Below the pieces are notes generated by a model. The model saw only the letters and a program-made list of their open reading frames with translations, made no database searches and was not told the DNA's origin. From assembly GCA_016124615.1 (NCBI GenBank), contig WGNF01000004.1, positions 282,659-346,658 on the forward strand: a stretch of 64,000 nt of DNA, written 5' to 3'. The DNA comes from Paracoccaceae bacterium (lineage in GTDB: Bacteria; Pseudomonadota; Alphaproteobacteria; Rhodobacterales; Rhodobacteraceae). Of this stretch, positions 1-9,132 are shown piece after piece. The translations under genes were made by a program, and so were the position numbers. The first letter of the stretch is position 1; the number at the start of each line of letters is the position of its first letter.

Positions 1-195
1 CCAGCTGGGGCCGCTCGCCTGCCGCTTGGCATCCATTTCGCTATCGCCGAGGGTGCGGAAGAAATCCGCCCAGGCGGCGTCGACCGAAGCCGGATCGGCA
101 GCGAAGCGCGCCTGAAGCTGGTCGATATAGTCGGCGTTGGCCCCGTCGAGGAAGGACGAGGCGTTGAAGAGGTCGTTCGGGGATTGGTCGGTCAT
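1..195 (-). CDS. sucA: 2-oxoglutarate dehydrogenase E1 component, N-terminal part (cut by window edge)
   Basis: Only the first 65 or so residues are present; the gene runs off the left edge. The N-terminus contains NDLFNASSFLDGANADYIDQ followed by DAAWADFF, the standard start of the E1 subunit of the 2-oxoglutarate dehydrogenase complex, a thiamine-diphosphate enzyme decarboxylating 2-oxoglutarate in the TCA cycle. The ATG at 193-195 is preceded by an AGG-type ribosome binding site. It follows sucD by a short gap on the same strand, as in the usual alphaproteobacterial sucCDAB order, so it is probably co-transcribed with sucCD. Confidence 0.9.
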   Translation of the reverse strand, partial: MTDQSPNDLFNASSFLDGANADYIDQLQARFAADPASVDAAWADFFRTLGDSEMDAKRQASGPSW

Positions 196-249
196 GGGAT
201 CACCTCAGCCTGAAAGGCCCCCGCCGGGCGTCCCCGGCGCGGGCACATG

Positions 250-1134
250 TTACTTGCCGATCGCCTTCATCACGGCCTCGCCCAGCCCGGCCGGGCTGTC
301 GGCGACCACGATCCCGGCGGAACGCATCGCCTCGATCTTGCTTTCGGCGTCGCCCTTGCCGCCCGCCACGATGGCACCGGCATGGCCCATGCGGCGGCCC
401 TTCGGCGCGGTGCGGCCCGCGATGAAGCCCGCGCAGGGCTTCGACCGGCCGCGTTTCGCCTCGTCCTTCAGGAACTGCGCCGCCTCTTCCTCGGCCGCCC
501 CGCCGATCTCGCCGATCATGATCAGCGAGTGGGTTTCCGGGTCGGCGAGGAACATTTCCAGCACGTCGATATGTTCGGTGCCTTTGATCGGGTCGCCGCC
601 GATGCCCACCGCTGTGGACTGGCCAAGGCCGAGGTCCGAAGTCTGCTTCACCGCCTCATAGGTCAGCGTGCCCGACCGGCTGACGACGCCGACCGAGCCG
701 CGACGATGGATGTGGCCCGGCATGATGCCGATCTTGCAGGCGTCGGGGGTGATGACGCCGGGGCAGTTCGGCCCGATCAGGCGGGATTTCGACCCCTCCA
801 GCGCGCGCTTCACCTTCATCATGTCCAAGACCGGGATGCCTTCGGTGATGCAGACGATCAGCTCCATCTCGGCGTCGATCGCTTCGAGGATCGAGTCGGC
901 GGCGAACGGCGGCGGCACATAGATGACCGAGGCATTGGCCTCGGTCACCGCCTTCGCCTCGTGTACCGAGTTGAAGACCGGCAGGTTCAGGTGGCTGCTG
1001 CCGCCCTTGCCCGGCGTCACGCCGCCGACCATCTTGGTGCCATAGGCGATGGCCTGTTCCGAGTGGAAGGTGCCTTGGCTGCCGGTGAAGCCCTGGCAGA
1101 TCACCTTGGTGTTTTCGTTGACGAGAATGGCCAT
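250..1134 (-). CDS. sucD: Succinyl-CoA ligase [ADP-forming], alpha subunit
   Basis: The 294-residue protein has the full usual length of SucD. It shows the N-terminal CoA-binding Rossmann segment ([16 protein letters not shown]), the [13 protein letters not shown] stretch, GPNCPGVI, and near residue 248 the [12 protein letters not shown] segment carrying the histidine that is phosphorylated during catalysis. With SucC it interconverts succinyl-CoA and succinate with nucleotide triphosphate formation in the TCA cycle. Its ATG overlaps the stop of the upstream small gene (TAATG), so translation is probably coupled to a gene that is not part of the enzyme. Confidence 0.97.
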   Translation of the reverse strand: MAILVNENTKVICQGFTGSQGTFHSEQAIAYGTKMVGGVTPGKGGSSHLNLPVFNSVHEAKAVTEANASVIYVPPPFAADSILEAIDAEMELIVCITEGIPVLDMMKVKRALEGSKSRLIGPNCPGVITPDACKIGIMPGHIHRRGSVGVVSRSGTLTYEAVKQTSDLGLGQSTAVGIGGDPIKGTEHIDVLEMFLADPETHSLIMIGEIGGAAEEEAAQFLKDEAKRGRSKPCAGFIAGRTAPKGRRMGHAGAIVAGGKGDAESKIEAMRSAGIVVADSPAGLGEAVMKAIGK

Positions 1135-1628
1135 TAGAATTTTCCCCTGCGTACTTGGTCACCGGTGATGACACTCGTCTCTTTCATCCCGCGGACGCTG
1201 CCGTCTGCTAGCTTTGGATTGAGCGGTGTGGTTGAGCGGTTTTCTGCGTCCAGAAAATCGATTGATAAGACTCTACGCTCGACGAGATCGAAGTGGCAAA
1301 CTGCACCAAATCTAATCTCAGAGGTTGGCTTGAAGACACCGACTTGAAGAAGTCCGAAAGGATCGACTTCAAAGGAGCCAATCTCTGCGCGAGCGTTAAC
1401 CCAGCCAGCGTCCTTGTATCTACCTAATGCGATTCCCGCGCCCACAAGAAACTCGTCGAACGTGAAATCACGCGCTGGCTGCGCGAGCACTTCTTCGAGT
1501 GCAGCCTTAGTGAAATACTTGCATGCATCCTGAAGTTCGTCGTGGCTATAGGAAGGCTCAGCCTCGGCGGCCGAAACGCAAGTTAGGGCTAGGGGAGCCG
1601 CAGACGCTGTGGAGCGCAACGCATTCAC
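1134..1628 (-). CDS. Small predicted exported protein inserted between sucC and sucD
   Basis: I do not recognise the family. The 164-residue product begins with a GTG codon that overlaps the sucC stop (GTGA) and ends in a TAA that overlaps the sucD start (TAATG), so it is wedged into the operon without spare bases. The N-terminus has a basic residue, a short hydrophobic stretch and an AEA-E cleavage-like site near residue 23, suggesting export. The rest is soluble, with several Phe-rich beta-like segments ([23 protein letters not shown]). Codon use is visibly more A/T-rich than in sucC and sucD, suggesting later arrival. Function unknown; a link to succinyl-CoA ligase is not shown by the sequence. 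Confidence 0.8.
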   Translation of the reverse strand: MNALRSTASAAPLALTCVSAAEAEPSYSHDELQDACKYFTKAALEEVLAQPARDFTFDEFLVGAGIALGRYKDAGWVNARAEIGSFEVDPFGLLQVGVFKPTSEIRFGAVCHFDLVERRVLSIDFLDAENRSTTPLNPKLADGSVRGMKETSVITGDQVRRGKF

Positions 1629-2818
1629 CCCTTCACCGCTTTGACGATCTTCTGCGCGGCGTCCGACAGGTTATCCGCGGCGATCACGTTCAGGCCCGAG
1701 TTCTTGATGATGTCCTTGCCCAGTTCGACGTTGGTGCCTTCCAGCCGCACCACCAGCGGCACCTTCAGGCCGACCTCTTTCACCGCGGCGATGACGCCTT
1801 CGGCGATGATATCGCAGCGCATGATGCCGCCGAAGATGTTGACCAGGATGCCCTTCACGTTCGGGTCGGAGGTGATGATCTTGAACGCCTCCGTCACCTT
1901 CTCGCGGGTGGCGCCGCCGCCGACGTCAAGGAAGTTCGCCGGTTCGGCGCCGTAAAGCTTGATGATGTCCATCGTGGCCATCGCGAGGCCCGCGCCGTTC
2001 ACCATGCAGCCGATCTCGCCTTCCAGCGCGATGTAGTTCAGGTCGAACTTGCTGGCGGCCAGTTCCTTCGGGTCTTCCTCGGTCTCATCGCGCAGCGCGG
2101 CGATGTCGGCGTGGCGGAACATTGCGTTGCCGTCGAAGCCCATCTTGGCGTCAAGGCACTTGAGGTCGCCCGCCGGGGTGAGGATCAGCGGGTTGATCTC
2201 CAGCATCTCGGCGTCTTTTTCGACAAAGCAGGTGTAGAGGCGCTGCACGAGGTCGACGCATTTGGCGACCTGCTTGCCCGACAGGCCCAGCGCGAAGGCA
2301 ACGCGGCGGCCGTGGAAGCCCTGGTAGCCGGTGACCGGGTCGATCGAGAACGAGAGGATCTTCTCGGGCGTGTGGGCCGCGACTTCTTCGATATCCATCC
2401 CGCCCTCGGTCGAGACGACGATCGAGATGCGGCTCGTCTGACGGTCGATCAGCAGCGCCAGATAGAATTCCTTGGCGATGTCGGAACCGTCTTCGATGTA
2501 GATGCGGTTGACCTGCTTGCCGTGCGGCCCGGTCTGATGCGTGATCAGCGTGCGGCCCAGCATCTGGTGCGCCATCGCGGCGGCTTCCTCGACCGACTTC
2601 GCGAGACGAACGCCACCCTTTTCGCCAGCCTCGGCCTCTTTGAAATGGCCCTTGCCGCGGCCGCCGGCATGAATTTGTGCCTTCACCACCCAGAGCGGGC
2701 CATCAAGCGCGGAAGCCGCCGTCTTCGCCTCGTCGGCGCGCAGAACAACGCGGCCGTCCGACACCGGGGCGCCGTAGCTGCGCAGAAGCGCCTTCGCCTG
2801 GTATTCGTGGATGTTCAT
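1625..2818 (-). CDS. sucC: Succinyl-CoA ligase [ADP-forming], beta subunit
   Basis: The 397-residue protein has the normal SucC length. It begins [16 protein letters not shown], contains the ATP-grasp segment ([19 protein letters not shown]), the [10 protein letters not shown] metal/nucleotide motif, and the C-terminal ligase domain ([39 protein letters not shown]). It pairs with SucD in the TCA cycle. It is the first gene of the sucC-small gene-sucD-sucA group; the region upstream to mdh holds a terminator and a double palindrome that looks like an operator, so this is probably a promoter-proximal gene. Confidence 0.97.
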   Translation of the reverse strand: MNIHEYQAKALLRSYGAPVSDGRVVLRADEAKTAASALDGPLWVVKAQIHAGGRGKGHFKEAEAGEKGGVRLAKSVEEAAAMAHQMLGRTLITHQTGPHGKQVNRIYIEDGSDIAKEFYLALLIDRQTSRISIVVSTEGGMDIEEVAAHTPEKILSFSIDPVTGYQGFHGRRVAFALGLSGKQVAKCVDLVQRLYTCFVEKDAEMLEINPLILTPAGDLKCLDAKMGFDGNAMFRHADIAALRDETEEDPKELAASKFDLNYIALEGEIGCMVNGAGLAMATMDIIKLYGAEPANFLDVGGGATREKVTEAFKIITSDPNVKGILVNIFGGIMRCDIIAEGVIAAVKEVGLKVPLVVRLEGTNVELGKDIIKNSGLNVIAADNLSDAAQKIVKAVKG

Positions 2819-2923
2819 GAAGCTGTCCCGTAGCTGAGGAATTTCCGCAGGCTAATGGCACAAGTTTAAGGCGCAACAAACGCAATTCAACGTAGGGGCG
2901 GGGTTTGCGCCGAAAATTCCGAC

Positions 2924-2960
2924 TTTTGTGATCACGCGCCGAAAAAGTGTGATCACAAAA
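2924..2960. promoter_or_regulatory. Double GTGATCAC palindrome upstream of sucC (candidate GntR operator)
   Basis: Two copies of GTGATCAC (2928-2935 and 2949-2956) have centres 21 bp apart, two helical turns. With flanks they form a perfect 12-bp inverted repeat (TTTTGTGATCAC at 2924-2935, GTGATCACAAAA at 2949-2960). The element is about 105-140 bp upstream of the sucC start. The same TTGTGATCACA core lies immediately before the GntR-family gene at 33790, so that regulator is the natural candidate to bind here. This is inference from motif sharing; CRP/FNR-type proteins also recognise TGTGA-type half sites. Confidence 0.6.
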
Positions 2961-3055
2961 ACAAAGCGCCCCGCGAGGGGCGCTGATTCGGCGGCATCAG
3001 CCGCCCGGATTCGGCTGAATTGCAGCACGCGGGCGCCAGTGGCCCCGCGTGCTGC
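2957..3055 (-). terminator. Terminator region downstream of mdh (two hairpins)
   Basis: Reading on the minus strand after mdh, a 12-bp perfect stem (3022-3033 with 3044-3055) is followed by a second stem of 8 bp with a 4-nt loop (2965-2972 with 2977-2984) and then a T-rich tract TTGTTTTTG on that strand. The second hairpin is a standard intrinsic terminator for mdh. Its T tract is part of the right half of the GTGATCAC operator, so the end of mdh transcription and the sucC control region physically overlap. Confidence 0.75.
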
Positions 3056-3063
3056 GGATTGGG

Positions 3064-4143
<1,080 letters not shown>

Positions 4144-4185
4144 CTAAATCCCCGGCAACCCCTTGGGATTGCGAAGGCGCGCGGC

Positions 4186-4938
4186 ATGAACTTCGATCTG
4201 GTCTTCTTTGCCGTCGCAATCCCTGCCGTGCTGTTCGCAGGCGTCGCCAAGGGTGGTTTCGCAGGCGGCGGCGCCTTTGCCGCGACCCCGATTCTGGCGC
4301 TGTTCGTCTCGCCCGGCCATGCGGTGGGGTTGATGCTGCCGCTTTTGATGATGATGGACGTGGCCACGCTGCGCCCCTACTGGGGCAAGTGGGACCGTAC
4401 CGCGGCGCGGCTTTTGCTGATCGGCGCGCTGCCGGGGCTGGCACTTGGCGCCGCGATCTATCGCTTCACCAACCCGGCGGTGTTCAAGCTGCTGATCGGC
4501 GCAATCGCGATCGGCTTCGTCGGCTTTCAGGTGGCGCGCACGCGGGGCTGGCTGGTGCTGCAAGGCCATCGCGTCGGGCCGCGCGCCGGGCTGCTGGCGG
4601 GGTTCGGCACCGGCTTCACCAGCTTCGTCGCCAACGCGGGCAGCCCGCCCGCCGCCGTCTATCTGCTGCTGAAGGGCGTCACCAAGACCGAGTTCCAGGC
4701 GACCAACGTGATCGTGTTCTGGGTGGTGAACCTGTTGAAATTCATCCCCTTCCTCGGCCTCGGGCTGGCCACGCGGCAAACGATCCTTGCCGATGTGATG
4801 CTGGCCCCCGTCGCTTTCCTCGGCGCATGGCTGGGGATCAAGGCACACCATGCGGTGCCCGAAAAGCTGTTCTTCGGCCTCACCTATGTGCTGCTGGTGG
4901 TGACCGGTGGCAAGCTGATCTGGGACGCACTGGCCTGA
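4186..4938 (+). CDS. TSUP (TauE/SafE) family membrane permease
   Basis: The 250-residue protein is almost entirely hydrophobic, with about eight membrane segments. The conserved TSUP features are visible: an N-terminal VAKGGFAGGGAF motif in the first repeat and GFGTGFTSFVANAGSPP in the second half, the paired glycine-rich motifs of the TauE/SafE family. Members export or import sulfonates, sulfite or related organic anions; the substrate here cannot be read from sequence. The start at ATG 4186 fits the family N-terminus. It is a single gene, convergent with the aldose epimerase, with a shared hairpin in between. Confidence 0.88.
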   Translation: MNFDLVFFAVAIPAVLFAGVAKGGFAGGGAFAATPILALFVSPGHAVGLMLPLLMMMDVATLRPYWGKWDRTAARLLLIGALPGLALGAAIYRFTNPAVFKLLIGAIAIGFVGFQVARTRGWLVLQGHRVGPRAGLLAGFGTGFTSFVANAGSPPAAVYLLLKGVTKTEFQATNVIVFWVVNLLKFIPFLGLGLATRQTILADVMLAPVAFLGAWLGIKAHHAVPEKLFFGLTYVLLVVTGGKLIWDALA

Positions 4939-4982
4939 CCGGCGCCCCTCATTCTTCTTGGTAAAAATACTCTCGGGGGTGA

Positions 4983-4999
4983 GGGGGCCGACGGCCCCC
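4983..4999. terminator. Hairpin between convergent permease and epimerase genes
   Basis: A perfect 7-bp stem GGGGGCC/GGCCCCC with a 3-nt loop lies in the 76-bp gap between the convergent genes. There is no long T run on the plus strand, but the A-rich stretch at 4962-4966 lies on the other side. It is plausible as a bidirectional terminator. Confidence 0.45.
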
Positions 5000-5014
5000 A
5001 CGCGGCCACCGCTC

Positions 5015-6007
5015 TCACACCCGGTCGAAGCTGAAACGCGTCACCTGCCGGTAAACCTGCCCCGGCGCCAGCGTGATCGGCGGAAAGCCGGGATGCGCGG
5101 CGGCGTCTGGCCAGCGTTGCGGCTCCAGCGCCAGCCCGGCGCAGCGGCCATAGGGCTGCCCCGCATGGCCCGGGAAGGGCGCCGTGTTCAGCCCGCGCCC
5201 GTCATAGACCTGCAAGCCGGGTTCGGTCGTCTCCAGCGTCATCCGCACCCCGCTTTCCCCAGTCAGATCCGCCGCAAAGGCCAGCGGGCGAACCGCGTCC
5301 GACAGGCAGAAATTGTGGTCGAATCCTTCGGTCAGGTCGAGGCTGCGCCCGTCCCGCAGGTCGAAGACTCCGGCAACCGCCCGCGCCTCGCCCGTCGGCA
5401 GCAGCGCGGCATCGACCGGCAGGTAACGATCCGCCGCGACCCGCAGGCGCTGGCCGCGGATGTCGGCACGGCCGTCCATCGTCCAGTAGCCATGGCTGGC
5501 CAGGTTCATCAGCGTGGGTGCGTCCGTCGCGGCGCTGAGCGTCAGCGTCAACGACGAGCCCGCCAGCGCATAGACCGCCGTGATTTCGCGAACGCCGGGA
5601 AGCCCGCCAAGGCCATCGGCCAGCGTCAGGCGCAGCGTGACCTCCGACGCGGTCGCGTCGATCACCGACCAGACCCGTGCGTGGGTGCCGGTCGCGCCGG
5701 AATGCAGCAGGTTCGGCCCTTCATTCGCCGCAAAGCGATAGTCCCGCCCGGCGATTGTCGCCGCCGCCCCACCAATACGGTTGGCGACCGGGCCGACGAT
5801 GGCTCCGCAATAGGCCATCGGCCCGGCATAAGCCGCCAGAAGGTCAGACCCCAGTGTCAGGCTGTAGGGCGCCCCGGCCAGCCGCAGGTCTTGCAGGATC
5901 GCGCCGAGCGTCAGCACGACGGCGGTGAGTTCTCCGGCCTGAAGCCGGATCGCATCAACGGACTCGCCGGTGAGGGTGGTGCCAAAGGGTCGGATGACAG
6001 CGGCCAT
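5015..6007 (-). CDS. galM: Aldose 1-epimerase
   Basis: The 330-residue soluble protein shows GalM features: the N-terminal GAILQDLRL and LTLGSDLLAAY segments, NRIGGAAATIAGRDYRF, NLLHSG, the histidine-bearing NLASHGYWTM, and the C-terminal GFDHNFCL with the acidic residue in LETTEPGLQVYDGRGL. It interconverts alpha and beta anomers of sugars such as galactose or glucose in the cytoplasm. ATG 6007 is preferred over an upstream in-frame ATG because GGAG lies just before it and the family begins there. No sugar operon adjoins it. Confidence 0.92.
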   Translation of the reverse strand: MAAVIRPFGTTLTGESVDAIRLQAGELTAVVLTLGAILQDLRLAGAPYSLTLGSDLLAAYAGPMAYCGAIVGPVANRIGGAAATIAGRDYRFAANEGPNLLHSGATGTHARVWSVIDATASEVTLRLTLADGLGGLPGVREITAVYALAGSSLTLTLSAATDAPTLMNLASHGYWTMDGRADIRGQRLRVAADRYLPVDAALLPTGEARAVAGVFDLRDGRSLDLTEGFDHNFCLSDAVRPLAFAADLTGESGVRMTLETTEPGLQVYDGRGLNTAPFPGHAGQPYGRCAGLALEPQRWPDAAAHPGFPPITLAPGQVYRQVTRFSFDRV

Positions 6008-6098
6008 GACGTGCTCCGATGCGCCCCGGTCGGGCGAATTGCGTTCGCCCGACCGTAGTCGGCGCACCGGCAGAGGTGAAGGGCCTGTGCCGAGACCG

Positions 6099-6968
6099 TC
6101 AGCCCTTCACGCAATCGGCGACCGTGCGGGCAAGCGCGCGCAGCATGGTGTCGTAAAGCTGCGGGCTGGGCGCGTCGGCCGGGTCGGTCCCTTCGGGATC
6201 CTGCCCGGCGCCGATGCGCGCACCGGTGCCTTCGGTGACAGTCGCGATGAACTTCGGATCGCGGCCCAACTCGGGGAAGACGCAGGTGGCCTTGGCCTTG
6301 GCCAGCGTCTTGCGAATCTCGACCAGCCGCGCCGCGCTGGGGGAGGCGGCATCGCCAAGCTCGATCGTGCCGACGATGTTCAACCCGAAGTGATCGGCAA
6401 AATAGCCGAAGGCATCATGGAACTCGACGATCGGAACGCCGCGCGCGGGCGCCAGTTCGGCCGTCAGGTCGGCGTCGAGCGCCTTCAGCCGCAGCTGTGC
6501 CGCCGCCGCGTTGGCGGCGTAGGTCGCCGCACGGTCCGGATCGAGCGCCGACAGCCGGGCCGCGATCGTTACCACCCAAGCTTCAGCGTTGGTCGGGTCA
6601 AGCCAGGCATGCGGATCGGTTCCCTCGCCGTCGTCAAACTGCCGGATGTGCCCGCCGCCCTCATGCAGCAGCGGCACCGATTGCGCCTTGCCCGCCATCG
6701 CCCGGATCGCCCCGTCAAGCGACGGCATCAGTTCTGGCCCATCCCAGAACACGATGTCGGCCTCGCTCAACGCGGTCGCCAGCGAGGGGCGCATCTGGAA
6801 ATCATGCGGGTCGCCCCCGACCGGCGACAGCATCACGGGCGTGCCGAGGTCGCCCATCACCTGCATCACCAGCGACTGGATCGGCGCGAAGTCTGTCAGC
6901 ACCTTCGGCACCGCGGCCACCGCAGGCGAAGACAGGGCGGCAAGGGCGGCCACAAGAAGCAAGCGCAT
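6099..6968 (-). CDS. znuA: Zinc ABC transporter substrate-binding protein
   Basis: The 289-residue periplasmic protein has a signal peptide (cleavage near residue 19) and the cluster A-I metal-binding fold. Metal-ligand histidines are visible at about residues 55 (GGDPHDFQM), 120 (DPHAWLDP) and 183 (EFHDAFGYF), with an acidic ligand expected in the C-terminal GAGQDPEG region. The histidine-rich flexible loop typical of ZnuA is almost absent, only GGGHIRQFDDGEG. ATG 6968 has a GGAGG ribosome site. It is divergent from zur-znuCB across a 91-bp region with two candidate Zur boxes. Confidence 0.94.
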   Translation of the reverse strand: MRLLLVAALAALSSPAVAAVPKVLTDFAPIQSLVMQVMGDLGTPVMLSPVGGDPHDFQMRPSLATALSEADIVFWDGPELMPSLDGAIRAMAGKAQSVPLLHEGGGHIRQFDDGEGTDPHAWLDPTNAEAWVVTIAARLSALDPDRAATYAANAAAAQLRLKALDADLTAELAPARGVPIVEFHDAFGYFADHFGLNIVGTIELGDAASPSAARLVEIRKTLAKAKATCVFPELGRDPKFIATVTEGTGARIGAGQDPEGTDPADAPSPQLYDTMLRALARTVADCVKG

Positions 6969-7006
6969 GGGAACCTCCGGCATTGCGTTTCGGCCGGAAG
7001 GTTTCT

Positions 7007-7048
7007 ATGTTACAAGATCACATTTCAAGAGATGTAATATCGCAACAT
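7007..7048. promoter_or_regulatory. Two tandem candidate Zur boxes in the znuA/zur divergent promoter
   Basis: Two 17-bp elements of the form ATGT-N9-ACAT occur side by side: ATGTTACAAGATCACAT (7007-7023) and ATGTAATATCGCAACAT (7032-7048), centres 25 bp apart. They lie in the AT-rich centre between the divergent znuA and zur genes, where a Fur-family regulator is expected to bind. One box probably serves each direction. Zur autoregulation with znu repression under zinc sufficiency is established for this family; the assignment of these boxes is inference. Confidence 0.65.
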
Positions 7049-7059
7049 ATGGACTGGTG

Positions 7060-7557
7060 ATGACCGCATCCCCCACACCCACCGCCGCGCTGGCTTTCGC
7101 GCATCACGATCACGCCCATTGCGTCGGCGAGGTGCTGGCGCGCGCCGAGGCCGCCAGCCTCGCCCGCGGCGCCCGGCTGACCCCGGTGCGGCGGCGCACG
7201 CTGGAGATATTGCTCGAGTCGCACCGTGCGATGGGCGCTTATGACATGCTTGATCGATTGGCGGCCGAGGGCTTTGGCAAGCAGCCGCCGGTCGCCTATC
7301 GCGCGCTCGATTTCCTTGTGGAGCAAGGGTTTGCGCATCGCATCAACCGGCTGAACGCCTTCACCGCCTGCATCCATCCGGGCGAGGATCATGCCGCGGC
7401 CTTCCTGATCTGCCGGGCTTGCAACGCGGTGGCCGAGGCCCCCGCCGCCCGCGTCCGCGCCGCGCTGGATGCTGCGGGGGCCGAGATCGGCTTCACCGTC
7501 GAGCGCGCCACCGTCGAGGCGCTCGGCCTTTGCCCCACCTGCCGGACCGCAGCATGA
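7060..7557 (+). CDS. zur: Fur-family zinc uptake regulator Zur
   Basis: The 165-residue protein has the Fur/Zur layout: winged-helix DNA-binding region (LTPVRRRTLEILLESHRAMGAYDMLDRLA), PPVAYRALDFLVEQGFAHRI, and paired structural-zinc cysteines CRAC (about residue 125) and CPTC near the end. Its N-terminus contains an extra histidine-rich patch (AFAHHDHAHC). It heads the zur-znuC-znuB operon and overlaps znuC by ATGA. Expected role: zinc-dependent repression of znuA and znuCB through the boxes just upstream. Confidence 0.93.
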   Translation: MTASPTPTAALAFAHHDHAHCVGEVLARAEAASLARGARLTPVRRRTLEILLESHRAMGAYDMLDRLAAEGFGKQPPVAYRALDFLVEQGFAHRINRLNAFTACIHPGEDHAAAFLICRACNAVAEAPAARVRAALDAAGAEIGFTVERATVEALGLCPTCRTAA

Positions 7558-8345
7558 GCCTGATCGCCGCCGAAAACCTGAGCGTCCGCTTTGGTGGTGC
7601 GACCGTGCTGGAACAGGTGAACCTGTCGATCGCGCCGGGCGAGATCGTCACGCTGGTCGGGCCGAACGGGTCCGGCAAATCGACGCTGCTGCGGGCGCTT
7701 CTGGGCATTGTCGCGCCGTCGGCGGGCCAGGTCACCCGCAAGCCGGGGCTGCGCATCGGCTATGTGCCGCAGAAGCTTTACATCGACCAGGGCCTGCCGA
7801 TGCCGGTGCGCCGCTTCCTGTCGCTGCCGCACCGCCGCAAGCCCGCCGAGATGGCGGCCGCCCTTGCCCGTGTCGGCATGGCCGGGTCCGAGGCGCGGGG
7901 CATGTCGGATCTGTCGGGCGGTCAGTTCCAGCGCGTGCTGCTGGCCCGCGCGCTGCTGATGACGCCCGAGATCCTGATCCTCGACGAGGCGACGCAGGGG
8001 CTGGACCAACCCGGCGAGGCATCGTTCTACCGCCTGATCGAAGAGGTGCGGCACGATCTTGGCTGCGCCGTGCTGATGGTCAGCCACGACCTGCATGTGG
8101 TCATGGCTGCGTCGGACCGGGTGATTTGCCTCAACGGCCATGTCTGCTGCGAGGGTACGCCCCACGTCGTCTCGAACGCGCCGGAATATCGGGCGCTGTT
8201 CGGGCTCGGCACGCAGGGCGCGCTGGCGCTGTACCAGCACCGGCACGATCACGACCATTCCCACGACCTCGGGCATGGCCACGATCCCGCCCATCCGCAC
8301 CACCTGCACGACGAACTTCACGGGGCGCACAACCATGCTGGATGA
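7554..8345 (+). CDS. znuC: Zinc ABC transporter ATP-binding protein
   Basis: The 263-residue ATPase has Walker A GPNGSGKST, Q-loop, signature LSGGQFQRVLLARAL, Walker B ILILDEATQGLD and H-loop VSHDLHVV. It energises the ZnuABC zinc importer at the inner membrane. The C-terminal 36 residues carry about 14 histidines (HRHDHDHSHDLGHGHD onward), an unusual metal-binding tail. The start overlaps zur by 4 nt and the tail-coding region overlaps the znuB start by 11 nt, so the three are translationally coupled. Confidence 0.95.
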   Translation: MSLIAAENLSVRFGGATVLEQVNLSIAPGEIVTLVGPNGSGKSTLLRALLGIVAPSAGQVTRKPGLRIGYVPQKLYIDQGLPMPVRRFLSLPHRRKPAEMAAALARVGMAGSEARGMSDLSGGQFQRVLLARALLMTPEILILDEATQGLDQPGEASFYRLIEEVRHDLGCAVLMVSHDLHVVMAASDRVICLNGHVCCEGTPHVVSNAPEYRALFGLGTQGALALYQHRHDHDHSHDLGHGHDPAHPHHLHDELHGAHNHAG

Positions 8346-9129
8346 TTTTCTGGTGCGCGCCGCGCTGGCGGGCGTCGGCCTTGCGCTGGCGGCCGGGCCG
8401 CTGGGCTGCTTTGTCGTCTGGCGCCGGATGGCCTATTTCGGCGACGCGACCGCCCATGCCGCGATCCTTGGCGTGGCGCTGGCGCTGGCGTTTTCGGTCT
8501 CGATCTTCACCGGCACGCTGGGGGTTGCGCTGCTGATGGCGCTGACCGTCTCGACGCTGGTCGGGCGCGGCTGGGCGATCGACACCACGCTGGGGGTTCT
8601 GGCCCATTCCGCGCTGGCCTTCGGCTTGATCGCGATCAGCTTCGTCCACGGCGTCCGCGTCGATCTGGAGGCGTACCTGTTCGGCGACATCCTTGCTGTC
8701 ACGCGCAGCGATCTGGTGTTCATCTGGGTCGGCGCGGCGCTGGTGCTGGGGCTGCTCTGCTGGCGCTGGTCGGCCCTGCTGACGGCAACGCTGAGCGAGG
8801 ATCTGGCGCAAGCCTCCGGCGTGAACCCGGCACGCGAGCGGTTGGTGCTGACGCTCGCGCTGGCGCTCGTGGTTGCGGTGGCGATCAAGGTGGTCGGCGC
8901 GCTCTTGATCGCGGCGATGCTGATCATCCCGGCCGCCGCCGCCCGCGGCATCTCGCGCACGCCCGAGGCGATGGCGGCTGCGGCCATCGGGGTGGGCGCG
9001 CTGGCGGCACTTGGCGGGCTTTACGCGTCGCTGAGGTTCGATACGCCCGCCGGGCCCTCCATCGTTGCCGCCGCGAGTGCCTGCTTTGCCGTCTCGGTGC
9101 TGCTGGCCACGCTGCGGCGGCGGGGCTGA
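8335..9129 (+). CDS. znuB: Zinc ABC transporter permease
   Basis: The 264-residue membrane protein belongs to the ABC-3 family (ZnuB). It has about eight hydrophobic segments, the N-terminal LAAGPLGCFVVWRRMAYFGDATAHAAILGVAL motif where ZnuC docks, and GVNPARERLVLTLALALVVAVAIKVVGALLI. It forms the channel of the zinc importer. The ATG lies inside the histidine tail of znuC, giving an 11-nt overlap. Confidence 0.95.
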   Translation: MLDDFLVRAALAGVGLALAAGPLGCFVVWRRMAYFGDATAHAAILGVALALAFSVSIFTGTLGVALLMALTVSTLVGRGWAIDTTLGVLAHSALAFGLIAISFVHGVRVDLEAYLFGDILAVTRSDLVFIWVGAALVLGLLCWRWSALLTATLSEDLAQASGVNPARERLVLTLALALVVAVAIKVVGALLIAAMLIIPAAAARGISRTPEAMAAAAIGVGALAALGGLYASLRFDTPAGPSIVAAASACFAVSVLLATLRRRG

Positions 9130-9132
9130 GGA

